A stretch of DNA of 64,000 nt from Streptomyces lasiicapitis (GCF_014646335.1 NZ_BMNG01000003.1:455560-519559); one strand, 5' to 3'. Numbered from the stretch's first letter, positions 9,050 to 21,308 are shown. Notes: generated by a model from the letters alone, not told the origin. Numbers and translations: made by a program.

Positions 9050-9850
9050 ATGAAAAGCCATGGAACAGCCGCAAACGGGGTCGTCGAGAGCCGCTCGGTG
9101 TTCGGCGCGCCCTGTTGGGTCAGTCTGTCCACGCGTGATCTGCCGGCCGCGGAGGAGTTCTACCACGCCGTGCTCGGCTGGGAGTGGCGCGCGGGCAAGC
9201 TGGGCGACCAGTACAGATTCGCGAGCGTGAACGGTGTGCCGGTCGCCGGTCTCTCCGCCGTGGAGGCCATGGGCATGACGGCCGTCGCGTGGACGCCGTT
9301 CTTCGCCGTGAGCGGCGCCGACGAGACCGTGTCCCGCAGCCAGGAGCGCGGCGGGACCACCGCCGTCGGGCCGATCTCGTTCCCGCCGGGCCGCGCGGCC
9401 CTCCTCGCCGACCGCGACGGAGCGGTCTTCGGCATCTGGGAGGGCGAGCTGGTGTCCGGCTGGGAGGAGTGGCGGCGCGCGGCACCCGTCTTCGTGAGCC
9501 TGCACACCCGGCACGCCTTCGAGGCGGCCATCTTCTACGGCGAGGTACTCGGCTGGGAGTCCGCCGAGTCGGACTGCTGCAAGGTCGACTACGAGAACGA
9601 CGAGGTCGTGCTGCGCAGCCGGGGCGACGTCGTGGCCCGCATCCACTCGGGCGCGGTCGAGGAGGCGCCCGACCCGTCGGTCAGGCCGCGCTGGCAGATC
9701 CACTTCGCGGTCGCAGACGTCGCAACCTGTGTCAGTGCGGCGCGCGCCCACGGAGGCAGCGCCCGGTACACCGACGAGGGCATGCAGGAGGCGGTCCTGA
9801 GCGATCCGGACGGGGCACGCTTCTTCGTGAGTACGAGGCCCGCGGCTTAG
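9050..9850 (+). CDS. two-domain glyoxalase/VOC-superfamily protein
   Basis: A 266-residue protein made of two vicinal-oxygen-chelate modules, about residues 18-130 and 148-262. Each begins with the typical aromatic-rich strand and YHAVLGW / YGEVLGW helix motifs. Such proteins are metal-dependent dioxygenases, glyoxalases, antibiotic-binding proteins or ligand-binding proteins without catalysis; the sequence does not decide which. The ATG at 9050 fits the start of the first module and has AGGA 11 bases upstream. Its TAG stop overlaps the stop codon of the converging glgX gene, inside a 24-bp tandem duplication. Confidence 0.85.
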   Translation: MKSHGTAANGVVESRSVFGAPCWVSLSTRDLPAAEEFYHAVLGWEWRAGKLGDQYRFASVNGVPVAGLSAVEAMGMTAVAWTPFFAVSGADETVSRSQERGGTTAVGPISFPPGRAALLADRDGAVFGIWEGELVSGWEEWRRAAPVFVSLHTRHAFEAAIFYGEVLGWESAESDCCKVDYENDEVVLRSRGDVVARIHSGAVEEAPDPSVRPRWQIHFAVADVATCVSAARAHGGSARYTDEGMQEAVLSDPDGARFFVSTRPAA

Positions 9851-9882
9851 CTGCTCGCGAGGCCCGCGGCTTGGCTGCTCGC
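9835..9882. repeat. 24-bp tandem duplication at two overlapping gene ends
   Basis: Positions 9835-9858 and 9859-9882 are copies of the same 24-bp unit differing at one base (GCTTAGC versus GCTTGGC). The first copy holds the overlapping stop codons of the VOC gene (plus) and glgX (minus). The A in that copy creates both stops. Confidence 0.85.
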
Positions 9883-12036
9883 TGAACGGGCGGGCCGGGA
9901 CAGCAGACTGGGCCGGGACAACAGCAGCAGGCTGTGCGGCCCGACGGCGACCTCGCCATCCGCCTTGTGCTCCGTCTCGTCCGCCCGCCCCCGCGGATCA
10001 GCCGTGTCGATCCGGGTCGACCACCGCTCCCCGTACGCGCCGTCCGGCAGACGGAAGACGACCGCCTCCCGGTAGCTGTTCAACAGGAGCAGGAAGGAGT
10101 CGTCCACCACGGTCCTGCCGTGGAAGTCGGGTTCCGCGATGGCGTCGCCGTTGAGGAACACACCGACGGCGTGGGCGTCCGGCCGCAGCCAGTCCTCGTC
10201 CGTCATCTCGCGGGCGTCGGGCCGCAGCCACACCAGGTCGGGCAGCGGCTGGCTCTCGTGCGTCGGCGTCTCGCCGCGGAAGAAGCGGCGCCGACGCAGC
10301 ACCGGATGCGCGGCGCGCAGCGCGATGGCGCGCCGCGTGAAGTCGACGAGGTCGCGCCGCTCCTCGTCGAGGTCCCAGTCGACCCAGGAGAGCTCGCTGT
10401 CCTGGCAGTAGGCGTTGTTGTTGCCGTGCTGCGTGCGCCCCAGCTCGTCGCCGTGCGCGAGCATCGGGATGCCCTGCGACAGCATGAGGGTGGCGAGGAA
10501 GTTGCGCTGCTGGCGCCCGCGGAGCTCGAGGACGCCCTGGTCGGTGGTGGGCCCTTCCGCGCCGCAGTTCCACGACCGGTTGTCGTTCTCGCCGTCCTGA
10601 TTGCCCTCGCCGTTGGCCTCGTTGCGCTTGGCCTCGTACGACACCAGGTCGCGCAGCGTGAAACCGTCGTGGGCGGTGACGAAGTTGACGCTGGCGCGCG
10701 GGCGGCGCCGATCGTGCTGGTAGAGGTCGGACGACCCGGTGAGCCGGGAGGCGAACTCGGCGAGCGAACGGTCCGCGCCGCGCCAGAAGTCCCGTACGGA
10801 ATCGCGGTACTTGCCGTTCCACTCCGACCACAGCGGCGGGAAGTTGCCGACCTGGTAGCCCCCGTCGCCGACGTCCCACGGCTCGGCGATGAGCTTGACG
10901 CGGCCGACCACCGGGTCCTGCTGCACCAGGTCGAAGAACGCCGAGAGCCGGTCCACGTCGTGGAACTGCCGCGCGAGCGTCGCCGCCAGGTCGAAGCGGA
11001 ACCCGTCGACGTGCATCTCCGTGACCCAGTACCGCAGCGAGTCCATGACCAGTTGCAGCACGTTCGGGTGGCGCATCAGCAGGCTGTTGCCGGTGCCCGT
11101 GGTGTCGAAGTAGCGGGCGGGATCGTCTTCGGAGAGGCGGTAGTACGAGGCGTTGTCGATGCCGCGGAAGGCGAGGGTCGGTCCGTGCTCGTTGCCCTCC
11201 GCCGTGTGGTTGTAGACCACGTCCAGGATCACTTCGAGCCCGGCCGCGTGCAGCGCCCTGACCATCGACTTGAACTCGGTGACCTGCTCGCCGCGGCCGC
11301 CGTGCGCGGCGTAGGCGTGGTGCGGGGCGAAGAAGCCGATGGAGGTGTAGCCCCAGTAGTTGGTCAGGCCGCGGTCGCGCAGGAAGCCGTCCTGCACGTA
11401 CTGGTGCACCGGCATCAGCTCGACGGCGGTCACGCCGAGCGACGTGAGGTGGTCGATGACCGGCTCGGTCGCCAGGCCCGCGTACGTGCCCCGCAGTTCG
11501 GGCGGGACCTCCGGGTGCCCGCGGGTCAGGCCCCGCACATGCGCTTCGTAGATCACGGTCTCGGCGTACGGCCGCCGGGGCGGAAGGTCGCCCTCCCAGC
11601 GGAAGGACGGGTCGGTCACCACCGAGAGCAGGGCGTGCGCGGCACTGTCGGCCGGGTCGGGCCCGTGCGCCGCCCGCTCGAACAGCGACGGGTCGTCGGC
11701 TGCGCCGTCTGCGTCGGCTGCGTTGCCCGGCTGCCCCTCGATCGCCCTGGCGTACGGGTCGAGCAGCAGCTTCGCGGGATTGCACCGGTGGCCCGCCGCC
11801 GGGTCCCAGGGGCCGTGCACCCGGTAGCCGTAGCGCTGCCCCGGCCCGACCCCCGGCAGGTAGCAGTGCCAGACGAAGCCGTCGACCTCCGAGAGCGTCA
11901 CGTCCTGATGCGTGCCGTCGTCGTGCACGAGCACCAGGTCGACGCGTTCGGCGACCTCGCTGAACAGGGCGAAGTTCGTTCCCTCGCCGTCGAAGGTGGC
12001 GCCCAGGGGGGAGGGACATCCGGTCCAGGTGCGCAA
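9847..12036 (-). CDS. glgX: glycogen debranching enzyme GlgX/TreX (copy 1)
   Basis: A 729-residue family 13 isoamylase-type debranching enzyme that hydrolyses alpha-1,6 branches of glycogen or maltodextrins. The N-terminal CBM48 domain (about 1-110) is followed by the catalytic barrel with DVVYNHTAEG, DGFRFDLAA (nucleophile), LIAEPWD (acid/base) and TAHDGF. The start is a TTG at 12036 with GGAGG seven bases upstream, followed directly by the conserved SPLGATFDGEGTNFALFSE region. The C-terminus ends in a Ser/Leu/Ala-rich tail partly created by a 24-bp duplication. A clear paralogue lies at 26860-28968. It could serve as TreX, supplying linear chains to TreY/TreZ. Confidence 0.95.
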   Translation of the reverse strand: MRTWTGCPSPLGATFDGEGTNFALFSEVAERVDLVLVHDDGTHQDVTLSEVDGFVWHCYLPGVGPGQRYGYRVHGPWDPAAGHRCNPAKLLLDPYARAIEGQPGNAADADGAADDPSLFERAAHGPDPADSAAHALLSVVTDPSFRWEGDLPPRRPYAETVIYEAHVRGLTRGHPEVPPELRGTYAGLATEPVIDHLTSLGVTAVELMPVHQYVQDGFLRDRGLTNYWGYTSIGFFAPHHAYAAHGGRGEQVTEFKSMVRALHAAGLEVILDVVYNHTAEGNEHGPTLAFRGIDNASYYRLSEDDPARYFDTTGTGNSLLMRHPNVLQLVMDSLRYWVTEMHVDGFRFDLAATLARQFHDVDRLSAFFDLVQQDPVVGRVKLIAEPWDVGDGGYQVGNFPPLWSEWNGKYRDSVRDFWRGADRSLAEFASRLTGSSDLYQHDRRRPRASVNFVTAHDGFTLRDLVSYEAKRNEANGEGNQDGENDNRSWNCGAEGPTTDQGVLELRGRQQRNFLATLMLSQGIPMLAHGDELGRTQHGNNNAYCQDSELSWVDWDLDEERRDLVDFTRRAIALRAAHPVLRRRRFFRGETPTHESQPLPDLVWLRPDAREMTDEDWLRPDAHAVGVFLNGDAIAEPDFHGRTVVDDSFLLLLNSYREAVVFRLPDGAYGERWSTRIDTADPRGRADETEHKADGEVAVGPHSLLLLSRPSLLSRPARSASSQAAGLASS

Positions 12037-12105
12037 GCGAATGCCTCCGTACGGATGGGGCGTTGGGCCTCGACCGCCCGTTTGGCCTGTTCGGCCCGTT
12101 CAGCC

Positions 12106-12597
12106 CTACGTGCCCGCGTCGGTCCACGCCGCCAGCGCGGCCGCGCCCTGCTCTCGCGGCACCTGCTGCGCCTCGCGCAGGCTGGGCGCGGGCGTCGCGG
12201 GGGCCAGTCGGGCGTACTCGGGGGCCCGCGCGCGGCACGAGAACCAGATGATCTTGCCGTGGGTCGCCGGGCAGCTTCCCCAACCGTCGCTCAGCGCGGC
12301 GATCTGCGCCAGGCAGCCCTGCGGCTCGTAGTGCCGTCGGGGCAGGTCGCGGTCGTTGTCCGACACGGCGGTGATGAGGTGCTGCCCGTTCCACCACATC
12401 TCGACGGAGGTCTCCTTGTCCGTGCCGTGCTCCTCGATCGCGCGGAGCAGCACACAGGTGCAGTGGCTGACGTGTTCGACGAGGATCCCCAGCCCCCAGT
12501 GCCGCAGATGCGCGGCCAGAATGCGCCTGACCTGCTCGATCCGCTCCGGCGTTATCTCCACGTCGAGGTGGTAGTAGCAGGGGATCGCGGGCTTCAT
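12106..12597 (-). CDS. HATPase-fold (RsbW-like) regulatory protein, degenerate
   Basis: A 163-residue protein resembling the single-domain ATP-binding proteins of the anti-sigma-factor RsbW type common in streptomycetes. The DNDRDLP block (about residues 82-88) corresponds to the ATP-lid aspartate motif, and CLAQIAALSDGWGS...GKIIWF matches the C-terminal region. The expected asparagine of the N box is not evident; that region reads CTCVLLRAIEEH, so ATP binding or kinase activity may be lost. The ATG at 12597 has GAGGAG nine bases upstream. It diverges from the DUF5133-glgE operon, which makes it a candidate regulator of that operon (inference only). Confidence 0.7.
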   Translation of the reverse strand: MKPAIPCYYHLDVEITPERIEQVRRILAAHLRHWGLGILVEHVSHCTCVLLRAIEEHGTDKETSVEMWWNGQHLITAVSDNDRDLPRRHYEPQGCLAQIAALSDGWGSCPATHGKIIWFSCRARAPEYARLAPATPAPSLREAQQVPREQGAAALAAWTDAGT

Positions 12598-12922
12598 CGC
12601 TCGTGGCTCCTCTCGGCGAGGCTCCCGCTCCACCCGGCCCCGCGGGCCGGGTCCCGAACACAAAGCGTGAGCGCTGATCGCTCCTGAGTCAGTAACAGAG
12701 TGAAAGCGCTACTCCATTCGCGCAACACGAGCGGGCGGGGCTCGTGCGGGATCTGGGGCGGGAGGGGTCGTTGAAACCCCAACAGGACGCTGCGTGGTCG
12801 ACCGTGCACGATGAGTCGGGAAGGTCGGCCGACGGCAGCCGTCGGTTCCTCCGCGTGTGCGGCGGTTTCGCGCCAGACCGGTGCTCCGCGCGCGCTTCCC
12901 GAAGAGCGAGAAGGTGACCAGC
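12598..12922. other. divergent intergenic region upstream of the glgE operon
   Basis: 325 bp without a convincing gene, between the HATPase-like gene (minus) and the DUF5133-glgE operon (plus). Visible signals are the inverted repeat GAGCG-CTGAT-CGCTC at 12669-12683 and TGAAAGCGCT at 12701-12710, half of which resembles a LacI-type operator. Promoters for both directions must lie here, but I could not identify them confidently. Confidence 0.5.
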
Positions 12923-13216
12923 GTGGTGCTGTTGCCTGCCAAAGCCGAGGTCGCACGGCAGCTCGACCAATACCGGGCCTGGGAAAGGCTGTTGGTCGCC
13001 GATCCCGCCGACCGGGCCGTGCGCATGCACTTCGAGAACACCGCGTACCCCCTGTGCGTCCTGATGGGTGAGAGCACGGCGCGGGCCGCCGCCGACACGG
13101 CCGAGCGCTACCTCCGCCCGCGCACCACGCGCAGGCCGCGGCCCGCGCCGCGCGCTGTGCGGTCTTCCCCCGACGTGCGGCCGACCCCCGACCCCCGGGG
13201 TTCCCGCCATGCCTGA
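12923..13216 (+). CDS. DUF5133-like small protein
   Basis: A 97-residue protein whose first 65 residues match what I recall of the actinobacterial DUF5133 family: LLPAKAEVARQLDQYRAWE followed by RMHFENTAYPLCVLMG and TAERYL. The C-terminal 30 residues are Arg/Pro-rich and disordered. Family function is unknown. The start is a GTG at 12923 with AAGGTGA upstream; a longer frame to 12857 lacks support. Its stop lies eight bases inside glgE, so translation of the two is probably coupled. It is the first gene of the glgE-treS-mak-glgB operon, opposite an HATPase-like gene, which suggests a regulatory role (inference). Confidence 0.65.
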   Translation: MVLLPAKAEVARQLDQYRAWERLLVADPADRAVRMHFENTAYPLCVLMGESTARAAADTAERYLRPRTTRRPRPAPRAVRSSPDVRPTPDPRGSRHA

Positions 13217-15208
13217 CCTGCCTGCCATACCTGGCATACCCGTCCTGGACGTCCACCCCGTCGTCGACCGCGGCCGCCGCCCGGCCAAGGCGGTCCCCGG
13301 CGAGACCTTCCAGATCACGGCCACGGTCTTCGGCGAGGGCCACGGAGTGGTCGGCGCCAACGTCGTACTGCTCGGCCCCGGCGGCCGTATCGGCCCCTGG
13401 ACGCCGATGCGTGAACTGTCCCCCGGGAGCGACCGCTGGGCCGCCGAGGTCACACCGGACGCCGAGGGGCGCTGGACGTACACCGTGGAGGCCTGGGCGG
13501 ACCCCATGACGGAGTGGCGCCGCGCGGCCGAGATCAAGGTCCCGGCCGGCCTCGACGCCGGACTGATGCTGGAGGAAGGCGCGCTGCTCCACGAGCGCGC
13601 GGCCTCCGGCGTGCCGGACGGCCCGGCCCGGCAGACCCTGCTGGCCGCCGCGGACGCCTTGCAGGACGAGCGGCGCTCACCGACCGCCCGCCTTGCGGCC
13701 GCGCTGACGCCCGGGGCGGACGCGGTGCTCGCGCGGTACCCGCTGCGGGAGCGGATCACGCGCTCGGACGCCTTCCCGCTGCGGGTGGAGCGCGGGCGGG
13801 CGCTGTTCGGTTCCTGGTACGAGTTCTTCCCGCGCTCGGAGGGGGCGGTGGTGCGGGAGGGGGAGCGGCCGGTGTCGGGTACGTTCCGTACGGCCGCCCG
13901 GCGGCTCCCCGCGATCGCGGACATGGGTTTCGACGTGGTGTACCTGCCGCCGATCCACCCCATCGGCACGACTTTCCGCAAGGGCCCGAACAACTCGCTG
14001 TCGGCGGGGCCCGAGGATGTGGGCGTGCCGTGGGCGATCGGCTCGCCCGAGGGCGGCCACGATGCCGTGCACCCCGATTTGGGCACCCTGGACGACTTCG
14101 ACGCGTTCGTGCGCGAGGCCGAACGCCTGGGCATGGAGGTGGCCCTGGATTTCGCGCTCCAGTGCTCGCCGGACCACCCGTGGGTGGACAAGCGCCCGGA
14201 GTGGTTCAGTCACCGGGCGGACGGTTCGATCGCGTACGCGGAGAACCCGCCGAAGAAGTACCAGGACATCTACCCCCTGGCCTTCGACCGGGACATGCCG
14301 GGCCTGGTGGCCGAGACCATCCGCCTGCTGCGGTTCTGGATGGACCACGGCGTACGCGTCTTCCGCGTCGACAACCCCCACACCAAACCCGTCGCCTTCT
14401 GGGACCAGGTGATCGCGGAGGTCAACGCCGCCGACCCCGACGTCCTCTTCCTGGCCGAGGCCTTCACCAGGCCGCCGATCATGCGGGCCCTGGCGCAGGC
14501 CGGCTTCCACCAGTCGTACACGTACTTCACCTGGCGCAACACGAAGGACGAACTCACCGAGTATCTAGAGGAGTTGACGACCGAGACGGCGCACTGTCTC
14601 CGCCCCAACTTCTTCGTGAACACGCCGGACATCCTCCCCGGGTACCTCCAGCAGGGCGGGCCCCCGGCCTTCGCGGTGCGGGCCGTGCTCGCCGCCACCC
14701 TCGCGCCGAGTTGGGGCATGTACGCCGGGTTCGAGCTGTGCGAGAACACCCCGGTCGCGCCGGGCAGCGAGGAGTACCTGGACTCGGAGAAGTACCAACT
14801 GCGGCCGCGCGACTGGGCGATGGCCGAGCGCGAGGGCCGCACCCTCGCGCCGCTCATCACCAAGCTCAACGCGGTCAGGCGCGCCCACCGGTCCCTGCGG
14901 CAGCTCAGGAACCTCCACTTCCACCGTGCCGACAACGACGAGGTCATCGTCTACAGCAAGCGCGCTGGCCGCGACACGGTCCTGATGGTCGTGAACCTGG
15001 ATCCGCACCACGTCCAAGAGGCCACGGTCACCTTGGACATGCCGCAGCTCGGCCTCGGCCCGGACGAGTCGGTGCCGGTGCGTGACGAGCTGACCGGCGA
15101 GACCTACCACTGGGGCAGGTCCAACTATGTGCGTCTCGATCCGGGCCGGGCGCCCGCGCACGTACTGGTCCTGCGACCGTCCTCACCGCTGATCGGAGGG
15201 TCACCCAC

Positions 15209-15212
<4 letters not shown>
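13209..15212 (+). CDS. glgE: alpha-1,4-glucan:maltose-1-phosphate maltosyltransferase
   Basis: A 667-residue family 13 (GH13_3) enzyme that elongates alpha-glucan by transferring maltose from maltose-1-phosphate. The N-terminal beta-sandwich (about 10-115) and helical segment precede the barrel. Catalytic residues are Asp388 in [10 protein letters not shown] and Glu417 in [16 protein letters not shown] follows the acid/base. Length and motifs match the Streptomyces and Mycobacterium enzymes. The ATG at 13209 overlaps the DUF5133 gene by eight bases and has only a weak GGGG upstream, consistent with coupling. The stop overlaps the treS start as ATGA. Its substrate is made by the next two gene products. 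Confidence 0.96.
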
Positions 15213-16914
<1,702 letters not shown>

Positions 16915-16921
<7 letters not shown>

Positions 16922-18315
16922 AGACCGCGTCTCATTCGCAACCCAATTCGCAACCCAATTCGCAACCCAATTCGCAATCCGATTCGCGACCGGATCCGCA
17001 CGGCGGCCTCAGCCCTTCCCTGCTGATGACGTCGCTGGCCGCGCCACTTCGGGAGTGGCTGCCGCGGCAGCGCTGGTTCGCGGGCAAGGGCAGGCCGCTC
17101 ACGGATCTGTCCGTGGTGTCGATGACCGAGCTGCACCCGGGCTGCCTGCACCTGCTGCTGCGCACCGGGCACGCCGGATCGCCCGAGCACTGCTATCAGC
17201 TGGTCCTCGGCGTGCGCGAGGAACTGCCGCCCCGGCTCCAGCACGCCGTCATCGGCCGGCCCAGCGCGGGCCCGCTCGCGGGACTCAGTGTGTACGACGC
17301 CCTCCTGGACCCGCGGTCGGCGGGGCTGCTCCTGGAGCGCCTGCGGGTCCCGGGCGCGGCCGGGCCCCTGCGTTTCGAGCGCGACGCGCACACTGAGATT
17401 CCCGCCGGGCTCGCGCCCCGTCTCCTCGACGGCGAGCAGTCCAACACCTCGCTGGTGTACGGGGATTCCTTCATCCTGAAGCTCTTCCGCCGCATCCAGT
17501 ACGGCATCAACCCGGACCTGGAGGTCCCGTGGGCGCTGGCCGGTGCGGGCTGCGCGCGCGTGCCCGCGCCCGTGGCCTGGTTCTGGACCACCGAACCGCG
17601 CAGGACGACGCTCGGCGTGCTCCAGCCGTTCCTGCGCGGGGCCACGGACGGCTGGACCCTGGCGCTGCGGTCCCTCGCGGCGGGCGAGGACTTCGGAGAC
17701 GAGTCGTACGAACTGGGGCGCGCCACCGCCGAAGTGCACCTGGCCCTCGCCGAGGTCTTCGCGCCGGGCCCGCCGGACCGGCGCGGCGACGGGCGGCTCG
17801 CCGCCGCGATGACCGGACGCCTGGAGTCCGCGGCGCGGCAGGTACCGGCACTCGCGCCGTACGTGTCCCGGCTGCGGGCCGCGTACGACGACGCGGCGGT
17901 CAGCGGACCGGACCGGCCCGCCCAGCGGATACACGGCGATCTGCACCTGGGGCAGGTCCTGCGGGCCGGAAACCGGTGGTTCGTCATCGACTTCGAGGGC
18001 GAACCGGCCCGCCCGCTCGCCGAACGGCGCCGGGTCCAGGCCCCCGTGCGCGATGTCGCGGGCATGCTCCGCTCCTTCGACTACGCGGCACACGCGAGGC
18101 GCCCCTGGCAGCCCGACTGGGCGGGGCGCTGCCGCGAGGCCTATTGCGCGGGCTACGCCGCCGAGGCGGCCTGGGACCCGCGCGCGGAGGCCGCCCTCCT
18201 GCGCGCCCACGAGACGGACCGGGCCGTGTACGAGGCGCTGTACGAGGCCAGGCACCGCCCCGACTGGCTGCCCGTGCCCATGGCGGCGCTCGCCCGCCTC
18301 GCGGCGGAAGCCTGA
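16915..18315 (+). CDS. mak: maltokinase (Pep2)
   Basis: A 466-residue aminoglycoside-phosphotransferase-like kinase that phosphorylates maltose with ATP to maltose-1-phosphate, the GlgE donor. The N-terminal cap contains [15 protein letters not shown], a block typical of actinobacterial maltokinases; the catalytic loop is IHGDLHLGQ around residue 340, and the metal-binding DFEGEP follows about 20 residues later. Residues 7-26 are a Gln/Pro/Asn/Ser tract encoded by a 12-bp tandem repeat and not expected to be structured. It starts inside the treS 3' end (seven-base overlap) and is followed after 61 bases by glgB. Confidence 0.94.
16934..16993 (+). repeat. 12-bp tandem repeat inside mak
   Basis: ATTCGCAACCCA is present in three exact copies (16934-16969) followed by two degenerate copies to 16993. 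The unit is a multiple of three, so it adds four residues (Asn/Ser-Gln-Pro-type) per copy to the maltokinase N-terminus without breaking the frame. Confidence 0.85.
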
Positions 18316-18376
18316 CGCACCGGGGCCGACGCCCACTCCCTTCACCCCCCACCCGGCCAGAGGAGAGCTGAACTTC

Positions 18377-20635
18377 GTGGTCACCGTCGAAACGTCCGCT
18401 CCCGACCCCGTGCTCGCCCTGGACGGCCTTGCTGCCGAGGACCGGCGGCGCCTCCTCTCGGGCACGCACCACGACCCGCACGCCCTGCTCGGCGCGCATC
18501 CCGTGCCCGGCGGTGTCGCCTTCCTGGCCCTGCGCCCATACGCACAGGCGGTGGAGCTTGTGGTCGACGGCTGGGACGTGCCGCTCGACGACATCGGCGA
18601 CGGCTTCTTCGCGGGTGCCCTGCCGCTCGCGTCGGTCCCCGCGTACGCGCTGCGAGTGACGTACGACGGCCGCGACACCGAACTCCAGGACCCGTACCGC
18701 TTCCTGCCCGCCCTCGGCGCACTCGACCTGCACCTGATCGGCGAGGGACGCCACGAGGAGCTGTGGCGGGCGCTGGGAGCCCACCCGATGACCCACCAGG
18801 GCGTGACCGGCACCCGCTTCACCGTGTGGGCGCCCAACGCCAGGGGAGTGCGGGTGTGCGGCGACTTCTGCCACTGGGACGGCACCGCCCACCCCATGCG
18901 CTCCCTCGGCTCCACCGGCGTCTGGGAACTCTTCGTCCCCGGCATCGGCGAAGGCGCCCGCTACAAGTTCGACATCACCCGCCCCGACGGCACCCGCACC
19001 CTGCGCGCGGATCCGATGGCCCGCCGCACGGAGGCACCACCGGCGACCGCGTCCGTCGTCGATGCCTCGGACCACGAGTGGGGGGACGGGGAGTGGATGC
19101 GGCGGCGTGGTGACGTACCCGTTCATGAGGCGCCGTTCTCCGTGTACGAGGTCCATCTCGCGTCGTGGCGTCCCGGCCTCACCTACCGTCAGCTCGCCGA
19201 TCAACTTCCTGCTTACGTGGCCGACTTGGGCTTCACGCACGTGGAGCTGATGCCGGTCGCCGAGCACCCCTTCGGCGGGTCCTGGGGCTACCAGGTCACC
19301 GGCTTCTACGCGCCCACCGCCCGCCTCGGCACCCCCGACGACTTCAAGCACCTCGTCGACGCCCTGCACCGGGCCGGCATCGGCGTGATCGTCGACTGGG
19401 TTCCGGCCCACTTCCCCAAGGACGACTGGGCGCTGGCGGCTTTCGACGGCACCCCCCTCTACGAGCCGAGCGACCCCCGGCGTGCCGAGCACCCCGACTG
19501 GGGGACCCTCACCTTCGACTACGGGCGGAAGGAGGTACGCAACTTCCTTGTCGCCAACGCCAGTTACTGGTGCGAGGAGTTCCACATCGACGGGCTGCGG
19601 GTGGACGCCGTCGCCTCGATGCTCTACCTCGACTACTCGCGCGAGGACGGTCGGTGGTCACCCAACGAGCACGGCGGACGGGAGAACCTGGACGCGGTGG
19701 CGTTCCTCCAGGAGATGAACGCCACCGTCTACCGACGCTGCCCCGGCGTCGTCACCATCGCCGAGGAATCCACTGCCTGGGACGGCGTCACCCGGGCCAC
19801 CCACCACACCGGACCAGGCGCCGAAGGGAGTCCAGTACGCGGGGGCCTCGGCTTCGGGCTGAAGTGGAACATGGGCTGGTCGCACGACTCCCTGGAGTAC
19901 ATCCGGCACGAACCCGTGCACCGCCAGTACCACCACGGCGAGCTGACCTTCGCCATGGTCTACGCGTACAGCGAGAACTATCTCCTGCCGCTCTCCCACG
20001 ACGAAGTCGTGCACGGCAAGGGTGCGTTGGTGTCGAAGATGCCCGGCGACTGGTGGCAGCGGCGGGCCAACCACCGGGCCTACCTCGGGTTCATGTGGGC
20101 GCACCCCGGCAAGCAACTCCTCTTCATGGGGCAGGAGTTCGCGCAGGGCGCCGAGTGGTCGCAGGAGCGCGGCCTCGACTGGGGGCTCCTGGACGACTCC
20201 TGTCCGGCGCAGGGGGACCACCGGGGCGTACGGCTGCTGGTGCGGGACCTCAACCACCTCTACCGGGCCGCGCCCGCCCTCTGGGAGCAGGACACCGCAC
20301 CGGACGGATTCGCCTGGATCACGGCGGACGCCGCGCAGGACAACGTGCTGGCGTTCCTGCGGTACGCCAAGGACGGTGCTCCGCTGCTCGCGGTGTCCCA
20401 CTTCTCGCCGGTGGTCCGTCACGACTACCCGCTCGCGATACCGGGGGCGGCCGGAACGGGGGAGCCCGTCGGTGCCTGGCGGGAGGTCCTCAACACCGAC
20501 TCCGCCCGTTACGGCGGCGGCGACATCCGCAACCCCGGCCCGCTGAGGCCCGAGCCCGACCCCGCCCACGACCGGCCGGACCACCTGCGTCTGACGCTGC
20601 CTCCGCTGGCCACGGTGTGGCTGCGCCCGGAGTGA
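18377..20635 (+). CDS. glgB: 1,4-alpha-glucan branching enzyme
   Basis: A 752-residue branching enzyme that introduces alpha-1,6 links into the glucan made by GlgE. Two N-terminal CBM48-like domains (about 25-115 and 125-230) precede the barrel with [33 protein letters not shown] (nucleophile Asp), TIAEESTAW (Glu) and [11 protein letters not shown] (Asp). The long N-terminal region is typical of actinobacterial GlgB. The GTG at 18377 is preceded by AGAGGAGA; spacing is a little long, so a slightly different start is possible. It closes the DUF5133-glgE-treS-mak-glgB operon. Confidence 0.95.
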   Translation: MVTVETSAPDPVLALDGLAAEDRRRLLSGTHHDPHALLGAHPVPGGVAFLALRPYAQAVELVVDGWDVPLDDIGDGFFAGALPLASVPAYALRVTYDGRDTELQDPYRFLPALGALDLHLIGEGRHEELWRALGAHPMTHQGVTGTRFTVWAPNARGVRVCGDFCHWDGTAHPMRSLGSTGVWELFVPGIGEGARYKFDITRPDGTRTLRADPMARRTEAPPATASVVDASDHEWGDGEWMRRRGDVPVHEAPFSVYEVHLASWRPGLTYRQLADQLPAYVADLGFTHVELMPVAEHPFGGSWGYQVTGFYAPTARLGTPDDFKHLVDALHRAGIGVIVDWVPAHFPKDDWALAAFDGTPLYEPSDPRRAEHPDWGTLTFDYGRKEVRNFLVANASYWCEEFHIDGLRVDAVASMLYLDYSREDGRWSPNEHGGRENLDAVAFLQEMNATVYRRCPGVVTIAEESTAWDGVTRATHHTGPGAEGSPVRGGLGFGLKWNMGWSHDSLEYIRHEPVHRQYHHGELTFAMVYAYSENYLLPLSHDEVVHGKGALVSKMPGDWWQRRANHRAYLGFMWAHPGKQLLFMGQEFAQGAEWSQERGLDWGLLDDSCPAQGDHRGVRLLVRDLNHLYRAAPALWEQDTAPDGFAWITADAAQDNVLAFLRYAKDGAPLLAVSHFSPVVRHDYPLAIPGAAGTGEPVGAWREVLNTDSARYGGGDIRNPGPLRPEPDPAHDRPDHLRLTLPPLATVWLRPE

Positions 20636-20717
20636 GCCTGCGCGAGGGCGGAGCGTGCCCGGGGCGTGAGGCGGGGCTTTCTGGACACCCGGGCCGACCT
20701 GGCCGACAATTGTGGGC

Positions 20718-21278
20718 GTGACCTCGCCTTCCTCGCCGTCCTCCGAGTTCGACACGAACGCGGCACGGCTCACCGACGCCGAGCGCGAGCGGGCCCTGGA
20801 CGTGCTCAGGGAGGGCGCGGCGCTCGGCCGCCTGTCGCACGACACCTTCGTACGCCGCATGGAGCTGGCCCTCGCGGCCCGGCGGCGCGACGAACTGGCC
20901 GCGCTCACCGCCGACCTGCGCACGGAGGGCCGCTGGCAGCGGGTGGTGCTCGGCACGGTCGGCGCGGTCTCCGGGTTCACGGTGAAGCTGCGCAGGGCCT
21001 GGCAGTCCGAGCGGCTGCCGAAGCTGCTGCTTCCTGCGCCCGGCCAGTTCCCGCTGCGCATCGGCCGCGATCCGGCGAACGGCCTGCGGCTCAGCCACGA
21101 CACAGTCTCGCGCGTGCACGCCGAGCTGAGCCTGCAGGGTGGCATGTGGGTGCTGCGCGACCTCGGCTCGACCAACGGCACGTCGGTGAACGGCCGCAGG
21201 GTGATCGGCGCGGCCGTGGTGCAGGCGGGCGACCAGGTGTCGTTCGGGCAGGTCGCGTTCTGCCTGGCGGCTTCCTGA
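20718..21278 (+). CDS. DUF1707 and FHA domain protein
   Basis: A 186-residue protein with a DUF1707 domain at about 10-62 (ARLTDAERERALDVLREGAA...LSHDTFVRRMELAL) and an FHA domain at about 100-180 (LRIGRDPANGLRL...SRVHAEL...DLGSTNGTSVNGRRV). The FHA core residues that bind phosphothreonine, Arg in GRD, Ser-Arg-Val-His and Asn in STNGT, are all present, so it should read Ser/Thr-kinase signals. Actinobacterial DUF1707 proteins are of unknown function. GTG at 20718 is preferred to GTG at 20712; neither has a clear ribosome binding site, and translation may be leaderless. Confidence 0.88.
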   Translation: MTSPSSPSSEFDTNAARLTDAERERALDVLREGAALGRLSHDTFVRRMELALAARRRDELAALTADLRTEGRWQRVVLGTVGAVSGFTVKLRRAWQSERLPKLLLPAPGQFPLRIGRDPANGLRLSHDTVSRVHAELSLQGGMWVLRDLGSTNGTSVNGRRVIGAAVVQAGDQVSFGQVAFCLAAS

Positions 21279-21308
21279 GGGCAGTGCCGGAAGGCACCTC
21301 GCGACCGC

